The notes under the pieces are model-generated. The model searched no databases, was not told where the DNA came from, and saw nothing but the letters and a program-made list of their open reading frames with translations. From the NCBI RefSeq assembly GCF_028369105.1, contig NZ_JAQNDO010000001.1, forward strand, positions 11,998,501 through 12,062,500: a stretch of 64,000 nt of DNA, in the 5' to 3' direction. Shown one piece after another: positions 27,050 through 36,581 of this stretch. The stretch comes from Polyangium mundeleinium (GTDB lineage: Bacteria > Myxococcota_A > Polyangia > Polyangiales > Polyangiaceae). A program made the position numbers and the translations under genes. Each line of letters starts with the position of its first letter. Within the stretch, counting starts at the first letter, position 1.

Positions 27050-28816
27050 ATGAGCGCTGCTTCGTCATCTCCCAATTTCAATTATGGATACCCGACACCC
27101 GGCCCGCAGCATCCCACCGGGCAGCAGGTGATGAATCACGTGTTTTTCCTCTCCGAGACGGGCTGGAAGCGGGCCCGCGAGGAGGAGACGTTCGATTACA
27201 TCATCATCGGCAGCGGCTTCTGCGCGCTGGCGTTCGCCGAGCGTACGCTCGACAAGAACCCCCACGCGAAGATCCTGATCATCGAGCGCGGCTCGTTTTT
27301 CCTCCCGCAGCACTTCCAGAACCTGCCCATCTCCTATCAGCGCACGCTGGGGGGTCTCTCCGAGACCTTCCCCTGGACCCTGTCCGCCAATACAGTGAAC
27401 CAGCCCGCGGGCAACATCCAGTTCCAGCACGGAATGGTGCCCTTCTTCGGCGGTCGCAGCACCCTGTGGAGCGCGTGGTGCCCCCGACCCACGCACGAGG
27501 AAATGGAGGGCTGGCCTGAAGAGGTCATTCGCGCGGCGAACGAATACTTCGGAGACGCCGAGAAGCTGCTCAACGTCGTCCCCGCCGACGAGATCGACAA
27601 GAACCTCGATGATTCCACGCTCCGGCGGAAGGTCGCCCAGAGCCGCCCGGTCTACTCCAAGCTGCAGCAAGAGCTGCAGGAGATGCTGCAGGAGAACCGG
27701 CGCAAGGTCTCCTCGTTGACGCGCTTCATGGCGGCGCCGCTGGCGGTCGGGGCCGGCGTGCAGGAGGGCCTCGACTTCGCGAAATTCTCGACGCCTGCGC
27801 CGCTGCTCAACCTGATCGACCGGCAGGCGAGGCTCGCCGCGAAGCGCGAAGGCAGCCCGCTGCACATCGCGACCGACTGCGTGGTCACGCGAATTCTCCA
27901 GCAGAATTTCATCAAGAATGAGCAAACCGAGTACCACGCCACGGCGCTCGAGACCTCCCGCGGGGTCGTGAACGTGGGGAATGCGAAGGTGATCCTGGCC
28001 ATGGGCACGCTTCCGGCGACGACGCTGGTGCTCAATTCGTTCCCGCAGGTCGAGAAGGCAGGCACGCGCTTCACCTCGCACTTCATCACCTCGGTGATCG
28101 CGCGTATCCCCCGGAACGCCTACCCCTTCGGCGACAAACTCGAGGATCTCGAGCTCGCGGCGATCTACGTCGCGGGAGAGAACCCGAAGAGCAAGATGCA
28201 GTACCATGTTCAGCTCTCGGTGCTCTCCGACAAGAACCCGGAGCAATACGCCGAAAAGGCAGCACGCTACATGCCGGACGTCGTGGCGACGGCGTCGCAG
28301 GCGCAGCTCGCGACCTCGCAGGACCACCTGGTCTTCGTGTGCGCCGTGCTGGGCGAGCTCGATAGCAACAACCCCCATAACTTCTTCCGTCCCAATGGCG
28401 GGTCGGATCCCACGACGAACGTGACCTTGCAGGTGCTGGCCAACGACAAGGACCGGAAGACGTGGGACACGATGGATGAGGGCACGTTCCAGCTCCTCGA
28501 GGGCGCGCTGTGTCCCCCGGCCGCAAAGGACAAGGGAATCGAGTACTGGCACGGCGACCCGAACAAAGGCGAATGGACGAAGGAGCGGCCGAGCCTCACG
28601 GAGCGCCGGGTGCCCGGCCTCGTCCACGAGGGCTCCACCATGTGGATTGGCAAGGGCAAGGAGGGCGTGGTGGACCTGAACTACAAGCTCAACGGCGTCG
28701 AAAACGTGTACGTGACGGGCGGCAGCCTCTGGCCGACCAGCGGGTCGTGGAACCCGACCATGACGATGGTCGCGCTCACGCAGGACCTCGCCGACAAGCT
28801 GGCCAAGAAGCCCTAG
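27050..28816 (+). CDS. GMC-type FAD-dependent oxidoreductase
   Basis: This 588-aa protein begins with MSAASSSPNFN after the ribosome site AAGGTGG. It shows an FAD-binding Rossmann motif (DYIIIGSGFCALAFAE, with the usual GxGxxA/G slightly altered to GSGFCA) at about residues 49-64. A second FAD contact segment is FGGRSTLWSAWCP. The C-terminal GMC signature region is GGSLWPTSGSWNPTMTMVAL, where the expected catalytic His/Asn pair corresponds to the SxN of this segment. GMC enzymes oxidise alcohols, sugars or sterols. No cytochrome partner or small subunit gene lies next to it and no export signal is evident. The substrate cannot be named. Confidence 0.8.
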   Translation: MSAASSSPNFNYGYPTPGPQHPTGQQVMNHVFFLSETGWKRAREEETFDYIIIGSGFCALAFAERTLDKNPHAKILIIERGSFFLPQHFQNLPISYQRTLGGLSETFPWTLSANTVNQPAGNIQFQHGMVPFFGGRSTLWSAWCPRPTHEEMEGWPEEVIRAANEYFGDAEKLLNVVPADEIDKNLDDSTLRRKVAQSRPVYSKLQQELQEMLQENRRKVSSLTRFMAAPLAVGAGVQEGLDFAKFSTPAPLLNLIDRQARLAAKREGSPLHIATDCVVTRILQQNFIKNEQTEYHATALETSRGVVNVGNAKVILAMGTLPATTLVLNSFPQVEKAGTRFTSHFITSVIARIPRNAYPFGDKLEDLELAAIYVAGENPKSKMQYHVQLSVLSDKNPEQYAEKAARYMPDVVATASQAQLATSQDHLVFVCAVLGELDSNNPHNFFRPNGGSDPTTNVTLQVLANDKDRKTWDTMDEGTFQLLEGALCPPAAKDKGIEYWHGDPNKGEWTKERPSLTERRVPGLVHEGSTMWIGKGKEGVVDLNYKLNGVENVYVTGGSLWPTSGSWNPTMTMVALTQDLADKLAKKP

Positions 28817-28829
28817 GAAAAACGGAGGG

Positions 28830-29522
28830 TCACGACCGGCCCCGTCGCCTGCGCGAAGGCGCGCCCGAGCTCCGCTTCGCGCCTCCCGTGAGGATCCGGC
28901 GCGGGAACATCGAGATACGCTTCCGCGCCACCGGGTTTGGCGGCAAAAACGAAATCGCCACCGCGGCGACGTCCGCCTCGTTCGCCGTCTGCCGCGCCGC
29001 CCCGAGGCCTCCGTCGAGGAAACGGCGGACGAGGTCCTCCATGGCCTCGTCCGCGTCGGACGCGAGCAAACCGTCCGTGAACAGAAGGAGATGCCGCACG
29101 CCCGCGAGCTTGCGCTCCCCTGCGCGCATGAACGCCTCGGCCGAAGGCTCGCCGGAGAGCAGGTGCGCGTCCTCGGGCGCGAGGCGCTCGAAGGAGCCAT
29201 CCGCCCGGACCACGACGACCTGGCTCCTTCCGACCATCACCCACTCGAACGCGTCCTTCGCCACCCGCACCACGGCCGCCGCGCTGCCCGTTTGCGCCCC
29301 GCCCTCGGCCCGCGCCTCGCCGATGCGCCGATTCGCCTCCTGACACAGCTCGGCGAGCGGCGCGCGTGTCCGGTCGCCGAACACCTCGCTCGCGATCGTC
29401 CCGCTCCGCCCACCGTCGAACACGCCGTACACGTGCCCCGATACGAGCAGCACGTCGTCGTTCGTCGTCTCGCCCAGGGCGGAGGAAGCCGCGGCCGCTT
29501 CGAACAGCGTCTCGACCGTCAT
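28830..29522 (-). CDS. PP2C-like protein phosphatase
   Basis: This 230-aa protein starts at MTVETLFEAAAA, chosen because GGAGAG lies eight bases upstream; a 16-residue longer start exists. PP2C landmarks include NDDVLL and the VYGVFDGGRSG block (equivalent of VxDGMGG), AAAVVRVAKDAFEWVMVGRSQ, and HLLLFTDGLLASDADEAMED (metal-binding TDG). A final D-containing motif (NEADVAAVAISF) closes the core. The tail is Arg-rich. PP2C enzymes remove phosphate from Ser/Thr and act as counterparts of Ser/Thr kinases. The first metal site looks shortened, so activity is uncertain. It converges on the GMC gene with 13 bp between stop codons. Confidence 0.75.
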   Translation of the reverse strand: MTVETLFEAAAASSALGETTNDDVLLVSGHVYGVFDGGRSGTIASEVFGDRTRAPLAELCQEANRRIGEARAEGGAQTGSAAAVVRVAKDAFEWVMVGRSQVVVVRADGSFERLAPEDAHLLSGEPSAEAFMRAGERKLAGVRHLLLFTDGLLASDADEAMEDLVRRFLDGGLGAARQTANEADVAAVAISFLPPNPVARKRISMFPRRILTGGAKRSSGAPSRRRRGRS

Positions 29523-29606
29523 GGCCAGCGCTCTCCGGGGGGCCTTTCGCTTCATGGCCTTTCCATCCAACCAGGCTCACGGCTGGCCGTCAATCGCTGG
29601 GCACGC

Positions 29607-30581
29607 TCACTTCTTGCTGCGAAAACCGTCCGTCGCCGTGATGAGCTCGTGGATGATCCCGGCCTCGAACGCCGAGTGCCCCGCGTCGGGCACGATACGA
29701 AGGTTTGCCTCGGGAAAGGCGCGGTGCAGATCCCACGCGCTCTTCGCGGGACAAACCACGTCGTACCGCCCCTGAACGATGACGGTGGGGATGTGGCGAA
29801 TGCGGCCCACGTCCGTGAGGAGCTGCCCGTCGTGCTCGAAGAACCCGCGGTTCACGAAGTAATGGCACTCGATACGAGCAAACGCGTCGGCGAATGCGTC
29901 GCCCGCGCACCGCGCGATGTAATCCGGGTTCTGGAAAAGGAAGCTCGTGCTGCCTTCCCACACGCTCCACGCGCGCGCCGCGGCTTGTCGCACGGCCGGG
30001 TCGTCGCTCGTGAGGCGCCGATGATACGCGGCCACGAGATCCCCCCGCTCCGCCTCGGGGATCGCGGCGAGGTACGCCTCCCAGGCGTCCGGGAAAAATG
30101 CGCCCGCGCCGGTGTCCTGGTAAAACCAGTCGATCTCCCACTTGCGCAGAAGGAAAATCCCCCGGAGCACGAGCTCGGTGACGCGCTCGGGGTGCTTCTC
30201 CGCATAGGCGAGCGCGAGCGTCGAGCCCCACGAGCCGCCGAAGACCTGCCAGCGCTCGATGCCGAGGTGCTCGCGCAGCCGCTCGATGTCCGAGACCAGG
30301 TGCCAGGTCGTATTGTCCTCGAGCGACGCGTGGGGCGTGCTCTTGCCGCAGCCGCGCTGGTCGAAGAGGACGATGCGGTAATGGGCGGGATCGAAGAAGC
30401 GCCGCTGCTTCGCGTCGCTGCCGCCGCCGGGCCCGCCGTGCAGGAAGACGACGGGTTTTCCGGTGGGATTGCCGGACTCCTCGAAATGAAGCTCGTGCAC
30501 GTCGGAGACGCGCAGGCGCCCGGTGCGGAAGGGCTCGATTTCGGGGTAGAGAGGTCTGCGAATGGGGAGGGATCCGGCCAT
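29607..30581 (-). CDS. pip: Proline iminopeptidase (S33 alpha/beta hydrolase)
   Basis: This 324-aa protein contains the oxyanion-hole motif HGGPGGG (48-54), DQRGCGKSTPH (74-84) typical of proline iminopeptidases, and the nucleophile S117 in GGSWGS. The catalytic Asp is in VQGRYDVVCP and the His in DAGHSAFEAGI. It removes N-terminal Pro from small peptides in the cytoplasm. The start is MAGSLPIRRPLYPEIEPF; the longer frame upstream has no ribosome site. Length matches the family. Confidence 0.93.
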   Translation of the reverse strand: MAGSLPIRRPLYPEIEPFRTGRLRVSDVHELHFEESGNPTGKPVVFLHGGPGGGSDAKQRRFFDPAHYRIVLFDQRGCGKSTPHASLEDNTTWHLVSDIERLREHLGIERWQVFGGSWGSTLALAYAEKHPERVTELVLRGIFLLRKWEIDWFYQDTGAGAFFPDAWEAYLAAIPEAERGDLVAAYHRRLTSDDPAVRQAAARAWSVWEGSTSFLFQNPDYIARCAGDAFADAFARIECHYFVNRGFFEHDGQLLTDVGRIRHIPTVIVQGRYDVVCPAKSAWDLHRAFPEANLRIVPDAGHSAFEAGIIHELITATDGFRSKK

Positions 30582-30692
30582 GGGCGCGCGAGCTTGCCAG
30601 AGGGACCCACGCCTGTCCATCGGGGGAATCTTCCGGAATCATCGGAACGCGTGGTATGTCTCGGGCCGCCCAGGGAGGGAGAACACTCCATC

Positions 30693-32534
30693 ATGAACGA
30701 ACCCATCTCCTCGCACGCGGCCGATCACGAGCCGCCGCCGCCCGAGCCCATCGACGATCTCGTGGAAGACCGCAAGAAGCGCTCGCGCCGGCTCCTCACG
30801 TTCGGGGCGCTCGCGGTCGTCCTCGGGGGCGGCGGCATCTTCGGGCTGCTCCGGTATCAGGACGCGCAGAACACGAAGGCGATCTCCGAGGCGTGGAGCG
30901 CGTTCGCCACATGCGCGATCGGCGCCGAGCTCGACGAGAAGGAGCCCGCGAGCCTGCGCTTTCGGCGCGTGCAGCTCGAAGCGATGACGATGACGGACGC
31001 CGAGCGGATGACGCCGGGCGTGGACAAACCCTGGCCAGCCGCGTGCGCGCCGCTCGGCCACGCCGTCGCCGAGGTGTGGAAGAGCGCAGGGCGCACCGAG
31101 GAAGGCGGCAAGGACCTCGGCGCCGCGGCCGAAGCCCTGGCGAAATCCCTCGGCGAGCCGACGGCACGGATGGACGACGTCTCCGAGGCGATCGACGCGG
31201 CCTTCACGCAGGCCAAGAAGGCCGGCGTGCAGCGCGTCGTGGTCGAGAAGGGCCCGCGCGCGCCCGAGCCTGTGCGTCCGCTCGACGCCACGCGCCTCGA
31301 CGAGCTCAGCGAGCCGCTCTCGCGCACCGCGTTCACGTTCAAGGCGGCCTACACGGACGCGCATCCGGCGGGCGTGATGCGCCTGCTCATCGAGGAGAAG
31401 GGCGTGGAGAAGGCGCCGTTCCTCTGCACGTTCGCCGCGAAGGACGCGAAGGCCACGTGCAAATCGCTGCCGGGCTCGATGCCGAAGGGCCACGGCCTGC
31501 GCCTCTGGGGCACGGCCGACGACGACTCCGCGCCGCTCGTCTTCGCGGGCGAGCGCGGGCAGGCCGGCATTTTCCGCGCGGACAGCGGCGACAAGATCGA
31601 CGCCATGTACAGCTATGGCGGCTATGCCAAGAAGGACGGCGCGGCCGCGGCGCTCGGGTTCGAAGAGAAGACGAAGGACCTCCTGCTCACGCGAAGGCCC
31701 GCCGGCGGCGCGCCCGGACGCACCAAGATCGAGCCTGATTTCCGGGTCGGCAATTATTATTACTCGACGCAGATCCTCTGGGACCAGCTCATCCTGCGCG
31801 GCGTGACCAAGCAGAACGAGCGCCGGCTCTTCGTCTCGCCGTATGGCCTCGCGGGCCAGGCCGAGCCTTCGTTCGCCGACGTGGGCGATCTGCCCGAGCC
31901 GGGCCTCGTCGAGGGCGGCGCGGACGAACCCCCGCACATCAGCGGCTGCCGGTCGTCGCAGGCCATGGTCGTCCGCGTGAAGGGCTACGACAACGATTTC
32001 ATGAGCTTCCTCGTCGGCGGCAAGTGGAGCCCGCCGATGTCGCCCACGGTCAGCGACGGCGTGCTCTCCTGCCACGGCACCGAGGCCGTGGTCACGCGGC
32101 TCTATCCGGGCGGCCCGGACAAAGGCTGGGCCACGAAGATCGCGCAGAGCCAGTGCACGACCGCCGGCTGCCGCGTGCACGACGTCGCGTTCGACAAGAT
32201 CCTGAAGAGCCAATATGAGTTTGGCCCGCGCGAGCGAAAAGTCGACGCGGTCGACGTCGACGGAAAGCTGCTCGTCGTGTGGGCGGCCGGCGAGCGTGGC
32301 GGCGTGCGCATGCGTTATGCCAAGGCCGAAGAGATCGAGCGTGTGGACGACGCGATCCTCTATGACGACCTCTACAAGGACGGCCAGGTCCAGAAGCTCT
32401 CGACGCTCTTCGACCTGCGGCTCTTCTCCCGCGAGGGATTCGCGATCCTGCTCCTCTCGACGGTGACGGGCGTGTATGCCCTGCGCTTCGACCCCGCGGG
32501 CGCGATGACGCCGGTCGACGTCACCTGGGAGTGA
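30693..32534 (+). CDS. Membrane-anchored hypothetical protein with a large extracytoplasmic domain
   Basis: ATG 30693 follows a GGGAGGGA ribosome site. The 613-aa protein has a short acidic and Pro-rich cytoplasmic N-terminus, a single hydrophobic segment (RLLTFGALAVVLGGGGIFGLL, about 34-53) and a long exported region. This region has repeated strand-turn motifs and Cys pairs (CAIGAEL, CTFAAKDAKATC, GCRSSQ, CHGTE, CTTAGCRVHD). No enzyme motif was recognised. The layout (single TM plus probable beta-propeller-like domain) resembles the 603-aa protein at 61.5-63.3 kb, but the sequences are not obviously related. The same frame is open well upstream, antisense to pip, which is a GC artefact. Confidence 0.7.
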   Translation: MNEPISSHAADHEPPPPEPIDDLVEDRKKRSRRLLTFGALAVVLGGGGIFGLLRYQDAQNTKAISEAWSAFATCAIGAELDEKEPASLRFRRVQLEAMTMTDAERMTPGVDKPWPAACAPLGHAVAEVWKSAGRTEEGGKDLGAAAEALAKSLGEPTARMDDVSEAIDAAFTQAKKAGVQRVVVEKGPRAPEPVRPLDATRLDELSEPLSRTAFTFKAAYTDAHPAGVMRLLIEEKGVEKAPFLCTFAAKDAKATCKSLPGSMPKGHGLRLWGTADDDSAPLVFAGERGQAGIFRADSGDKIDAMYSYGGYAKKDGAAAALGFEEKTKDLLLTRRPAGGAPGRTKIEPDFRVGNYYYSTQILWDQLILRGVTKQNERRLFVSPYGLAGQAEPSFADVGDLPEPGLVEGGADEPPHISGCRSSQAMVVRVKGYDNDFMSFLVGGKWSPPMSPTVSDGVLSCHGTEAVVTRLYPGGPDKGWATKIAQSQCTTAGCRVHDVAFDKILKSQYEFGPRERKVDAVDVDGKLLVVWAAGERGGVRMRYAKAEEIERVDDAILYDDLYKDGQVQKLSTLFDLRLFSREGFAILLLSTVTGVYALRFDPAGAMTPVDVTWE

Positions 32535-32709
32535 CGCCACCGCGCGGGCTGCACCCCACGCACCCTTCATTTCTGCCGCCGCGTGTCATGTCCGGGCGAG
32601 GCAAGCAGGCACCCGAGGAAGGGCCGTAGGCACGTCGGGCCCCTCCTCGGGCGAGCGGGTCGGAACGCGAGCGCGCGCTGGAAAATGCCGCTTGCGTGAG
32701 GAGACCCTC

Positions 32710-32738
32710 TTTTCACTGTCGCTGGCACTCGCTATATT
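32710..32738 (+). promoter_or_regulatory. Sigma70-like promoter upstream of the small secreted protein gene
   Basis: TTTTCA at 32710-32715 and TATATT at 32733-32738 are separated by 17 bases. TATATT is one of the few near-consensus -10 boxes in this GC-rich window. Transcription would begin near 32745, about 80 bases before the ATG at 32825. Confidence 0.5.
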
Positions 32739-32824
32739 CGTGTTTGCCATTGGATTCGGGGGCGGTTCGCCGCCTCCCACGGTCACCGGCGCGCGCGCGG
32801 CGTGCGTCCATGGAGGAGCGTGCG

Positions 32825-33286
32825 ATGGGAGCTTGCACGAAGGTGCTGGGAGCGGTCGTCGCGATAGGAATCGCGCTCGGCACGCCTGCTTTGGCTTGGG
32901 CACAGGCGCCGCTGGCGCCGCTCTCGGCAGGGAGCCAGCCCTGGCAGCCCGCCCAGGTGGTGACACCCGCCACCCCGTTCGGGGATGGCTACCGCCGCGT
33001 CCTGCTCGATACGTTCGAGGCATTCGAGGCGTTCGCGGATCTCACGCGTTATGGCGCGCCGCCCGCCATCACACCGGCTGTACAGGTGAGCGTCCCCTCG
33101 CAATTGTGGGGCGCGGACATGCGGACGTTCATCCCGCAGAGCCCCGAGCAGCCCACCATTTACGTGGGACCGATGCGGGCTCTGCTCATCCCCATCGAGA
33201 CCGCCACGACGGTGGTCGCCGAGTCACGCGGGATGCAGGGCGTGCTCATGGGCTTTCAGCTCGAGCTGCCCTGGATGATCCCGTAG
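32825..33286 (+). CDS. Small secreted hypothetical protein
   Basis: ATG 32825 follows GGAGGAG with six-base spacing. The 153-aa product has a signal peptide (KVLGAVVAIGIALGTPALAWA) ending in an AxA-type cleavage site. The mature part is short and Pro-rich (PLSAGSQPWQPAQVVTPATP), then alternates hydrophobic and polar residues without Cys. No family was recognised. It is a stand-alone unit with its own promoter-like sequence and a strong terminator, which suggests a well-expressed exported protein. Confidence 0.7.
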   Translation: MGACTKVLGAVVAIGIALGTPALAWAQAPLAPLSAGSQPWQPAQVVTPATPFGDGYRRVLLDTFEAFEAFADLTRYGAPPAITPAVQVSVPSQLWGADMRTFIPQSPEQPTIYVGPMRALLIPIETATTVVAESRGMQGVLMGFQLELPWMIP

Positions 33287-33308
33287 GGGATCCCAATGCT
33301 ACGGGTCG

Positions 33309-33357
33309 CCGGGCGCGCGTGGTAATCCCCCTGGCCACGCGCGCCCGGTCTTTTTTT
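33309..33357 (+). terminator. Strong intrinsic terminator
   Basis: CCGGGCGCGCGTGG (33309-33322) pairs perfectly over 14 bp with CCACGCGCGCCCGG (33335-33348) across a 12-base loop. TCTTTTTTT follows immediately. It ends the small secreted protein gene and lies directly against the stop codon of the convergent glucokinase gene. It is the clearest terminator in the window. Confidence 0.92.
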
Positions 33358-34046
33358 CAGACCGACCAGAGCCGCACGCCGCCGCGCAGGCCCATCACGT
33401 TGTCGATGAGCACGACATCACTCGGCAGCCCCTCGGCCTCCACGTGCCGCGCGTTGCCGCCGCCGAGGTAGAGCTTGCGGTGATTGAAAATGGGGGCGAT
33501 CTGCGCGACCACGCCCCGGACCCGCTCGTTCCACCGGCGCTTGCCGACCTTCTTCCGCACCGCGTTGCTGATCCGATCCTCGTACGTCTGGCGCTTGCGG
33601 AACGGGTGATGCCCGAGCTCGATGTTCGGCACGTAATGCCCGTCCACGTAGAGCGCGAAGCCCATCCCCGTGCCGAGCGTGATCAGGATCTCGGTCCCGC
33701 GCCCCTCGATGACCCCGAACCCGTGCAGCCCCGCGTCGTTGAGCACCCGGGCCGGCCGCCCCGTGCGCTGCTCGATCTCCTTCGCGAGCGGAAAACCGGC
33801 CCAGGCCGCGTCGAGGTGCGGCGCGGTGCGGGTCGTCCCCTCCGTCACCACGCCGGGAAATCCCACCGACACCCGATCGAACTCGCCGAGCCCGCGGATC
33901 AGCTCGGCGATCGCGGCGAGCACCGCCTCGGGCGTGGCGGGCTCGGGCGTGGGGACGCGGACACGCTCGGTGAGCGCGTTTCCCTCGACGTCGAGGACCC
34001 TCCCCTTGAGACCCGTCCCTCCGATGTCCAGGACCAACGTGCGCAT
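33357..34046 (-). CDS. ppgK: ROK-family polyphosphate glucokinase
   Basis: This 229-aa protein opens with the ROK phosphate-binding motif VLDIGGTGLKG and contains SVGFPGVV, LNDAGLHGFG and ITLGTGMGFALY. NIELGHHPFRKR resembles the polyphosphate glucokinase hallmark. It would phosphorylate glucose with polyphosphate (and/or ATP) in the cytoplasm. It is slightly shorter than typical PpgK proteins (~250 aa), mainly at the C-terminus. The short gap to fumC (33 bp, same strand) allows read-through from fumC. Glucose phosphorylation fits the sugar-handling genes of the region. Confidence 0.82.
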   Translation of the reverse strand: MRTLVLDIGGTGLKGRVLDVEGNALTERVRVPTPEPATPEAVLAAIAELIRGLGEFDRVSVGFPGVVTEGTTRTAPHLDAAWAGFPLAKEIEQRTGRPARVLNDAGLHGFGVIEGRGTEILITLGTGMGFALYVDGHYVPNIELGHHPFRKRQTYEDRISNAVRKKVGKRRWNERVRGVVAQIAPIFNHRKLYLGGGNARHVEAEGLPSDVVLIDNVMGLRGGVRLWSV

Positions 34047-34079
34047 GCCCTCATCGTCCCATGAGGCCGCTCGCCGTGG

Positions 34080-35477
34080 CTAGATCGATTTGTTCGGGCC
34101 GATCATGAGCTCTGGCCGCACGATCGCGTCGAAATCCTCACCCGTGAGCAGACCGAGCGCGAGCGTCGCCTGGCGCAGCGTCGTCCCCTCGGCGTGCGCT
34201 TTCTTCGCGATACGCGCCGCCGCGTCGTAGCCGAGCCGCGGCGCGAGCGCGGTCACGAGCATCAGGCTCTTCTGGAGGTTCTCGGTGATCCGGGCGCGGT
34301 TCGGCTCGATCCCGCGCGCGCAGTGCTCCTCGAACGAGGCCATCGCGTCGCCGAGCAGCCGGATCGACTGGAGCGTCACGTGCAAGAGGAGTGGCTTCAT
34401 CACGTTGAGCTCGAAGTTTCCGCCCGCGCCGGCGATCCCCACGGCGACGTCGTTCCCTTGCACCATGGCCGCGACCATGATCACGGCCTCGCTTTGCGTC
34501 GGGTTCACCTTGCCCGGCATGATCGAGCTGCCCGGCTCGTTCTCGGGGATCGTGATCTCGCCGAGCCCTGCGCGCGGCCCGCTCGACAACCACCGCACGT
34601 CGTTCGCGATCTTCGTCAGGCTCGCGGCGAGCGTCTTCAGCGCGCCGTGGGCGAACACGATCGCCTCGTGCCCGGCGAGCGCCTGGAACTTGTTCGGCGC
34701 AGGCACGAACGGCAGGCCCGCGAGCGCGGCGATCTTCGCGACCGCGCGCGTGGCGAACTCCGGATGCGTGTTGAGCCCCGTCCCGACCGCCGTCCCGCCG
34801 AGCGCGAGCTCGTAGAGCGGCGGCAGCGCCCGCTCGATCATCCCCTTGGCTTGATCGAGCTGCGCGACCCAGCCCGAGATCTCCTGCCCGAGCGTGAGCG
34901 GCGTCGCGTCTTGCAGGTGCGTCCTTCCGATCTTCACGACCTCCGCGCACGCCTCGGCTTTCCGGGCGAGCGTCGCGCGCAGCGTGGCGAGCTTCGGCAG
35001 GAGCGTGCCCGTGATCTCGGAGGCGATCGCCACGTGCATCGCGGTCGGAAACACGTCGTTCGAGCTCTGCCCGAGGTTCACGTGATCGTTCGGGTGGATC
35101 GGCTTCTTCGAGCCGAGCACGCCGCCGCTCGTCTCGATGGCGCGGTTCGCGATCACCTCGTTCGCGTTCATGTTCGTCTGCGTCCCGCTGCCGGTCTGCC
35201 AGATCGAGAGCGGGAAATGCGCGTCGTGCTGGCCTGCGATCACCTCGTCGGCGGCGGCCACGATCTGCTGCGATTCCTGCGGCCCGAGCAGCCCGAGCTC
35301 GGCGTTCGTGAGCGCGGCGGCCTTCTTCACGAGGCCGAGGGCACGGAGGAGCGGCCTCGGGAAGCGCTCGGCGCCGATCGCGAAGTGGTGCAGCGAGCGC
35401 TCGGTCTGCGCGCCCCAGTAGCGGGAGGCCTCGACCTCGATGGGTCCGAACGTGTCGGTCTCGATGCGCGTCGTCAT
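34080..35477 (-). CDS. fumC: Class II fumarate hydratase
   Basis: This 465-aa protein has full-length FumC architecture. It shows the signature [11 protein letters not shown] (316-326), [11 protein letters not shown] with H187 (catalytic region), [14 protein letters not shown], and [14 protein letters not shown]. It hydrates fumarate to malate in the TCA cycle. The ribosome site is weak. The gene is divergent from the fatty acid desaturase gene, and ppgK lies downstream on the same strand. Confidence 0.97.
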   Translation of the reverse strand: MTTRIETDTFGPIEVEASRYWGAQTERSLHHFAIGAERFPRPLLRALGLVKKAAALTNAELGLLGPQESQQIVAAADEVIAGQHDAHFPLSIWQTGSGTQTNMNANEVIANRAIETSGGVLGSKKPIHPNDHVNLGQSSNDVFPTAMHVAIASEITGTLLPKLATLRATLARKAEACAEVVKIGRTHLQDATPLTLGQEISGWVAQLDQAKGMIERALPPLYELALGGTAVGTGLNTHPEFATRAVAKIAALAGLPFVPAPNKFQALAGHEAIVFAHGALKTLAASLTKIANDVRWLSSGPRAGLGEITIPENEPGSSIMPGKVNPTQSEAVIMVAAMVQGNDVAVGIAGAGGNFELNVMKPLLLHVTLQSIRLLGDAMASFEEHCARGIEPNRARITENLQKSLMLVTALAPRLGYDAAARIAKKAHAEGTTLRQATLALGLLTGEDFDAIVRPELMIGPNKSI

Positions 35478-35563
35478 GCCGCAGGCTTAGCAGCGTCCGC
35501 GCTTGTCATCTGTCCCGATCTTTGCCACCTTCCGCCCCCGACGATTCTTACGTGGAGCGAGTG

Positions 35564-36574
35564 ATGGCCGGACAGGGCATGGACGCGGTACCCCGGGAGA
35601 TCTTGCGCGCGGCCTACGAGCGCAAGCCGATCTACCTGCTCAAGATCCCGCTGCATTATGGTCTCTGGGCGGGCCTCGCGTGGGTCCTCTACGCGACGCA
35701 GCATCATCGTTTCGCGATCCCGATCGGCATCGTGGTCGCGTTTACGATCGCGAACCTGATCCGCGGGCTCGGGGCGGTGGGGCACGACGCCGTGCACGGA
35801 AATCTCTCGCGATCGAAGACGATCTCGTACCTGCTCGCGCTCTTGTGCTGGTCGCCCTCGGGGTTTCCGGTGACGCTCTACGCGAACTATCACCTGCACC
35901 ACCACAAGATCACGAACACGTACCCCGACGTCGACAACGTCGTGGTCACCGATTACACGAAAAATCCAACGCTGGCGAAGCTCTTCCTCTTCTGCGTCTA
36001 CCTGTTCGCGTACCCGTTCTATTTCCTCGGGCAGATGCTGAAGTTCTACATGAAGCGCCTCACGCCGGCGCTCCAGGTGCGGACGCACCTCGAGACGATC
36101 GGCATCTTCACGCTCGTGGGGATCGCAGCGTGGAAGATGCCGTTTCAGGTATGGTTCTTCTTCTTCGGCCTGCCGTTCATCTTCGGCGCGATCCTGGCCA
36201 GCCTGACGTCGATGATCGAGCATTTCGAGATGCCGGCGACGGACGACGACGCCTACAGCTCACGCACGTACGGGACGCAGAGCCATTTCCTCAATTTCTT
36301 GTGGAACAACGTCACGTACCACAACGAGCACCACAAGTACCCGGGGATCCCGTTCTACAACCTGAAGAGCTTCCACCACGCCGCGTATCCCTATTACGAC
36401 GAGCGGGTGAAGGCTGAATGCCACGGCTCGGTGCTCGGCCCGATGTTCATGCTCCTCGGCCGGATCCTGAAGCTCGACGTCGCCAAGCTCGAGGAGAAGT
36501 ACCGCGGCCTCGACAAGCAAAAAGAGCGCGAGAAGATGCTCGCCGTGCAGGGCATTCAGCCCGGCGCGGCCTGA
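35564..36574 (+). CDS. Membrane fatty acid desaturase
   Basis: ATG 35564 follows GGAG with seven-base spacing; the longer frame starts with TTG and no ribosome site. The 336-aa protein has the three His boxes of membrane desaturases: GHDAVHG (73-79), YHLHHH (109-114) and YHNEHH (252-257). These lie between four hydrophobic segments such as FTIANLIRGLG and VWFFFFGLPFIFGAIL. The boxes bind a di-iron centre that introduces double bonds into fatty acyl chains. Position of the double bond and acyl carrier cannot be read from the sequence. Confidence 0.9.
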   Translation: MAGQGMDAVPREILRAAYERKPIYLLKIPLHYGLWAGLAWVLYATQHHRFAIPIGIVVAFTIANLIRGLGAVGHDAVHGNLSRSKTISYLLALLCWSPSGFPVTLYANYHLHHHKITNTYPDVDNVVVTDYTKNPTLAKLFLFCVYLFAYPFYFLGQMLKFYMKRLTPALQVRTHLETIGIFTLVGIAAWKMPFQVWFFFFGLPFIFGAILASLTSMIEHFEMPATDDDAYSSRTYGTQSHFLNFLWNNVTYHNEHHKYPGIPFYNLKSFHHAAYPYYDERVKAECHGSVLGPMFMLLGRILKLDVAKLEEKYRGLDKQKEREKMLAVQGIQPGAA

Positions 36575-36581
36575 CCTTCCT

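Noticed and set aside
29091-30692. N-terminal extension of the 613-aa membrane protein to ATG 29091
   Set aside because: The extension is antisense to pip and PP2C. A strong ribosome site and a sensible N-terminus are found at 30693.
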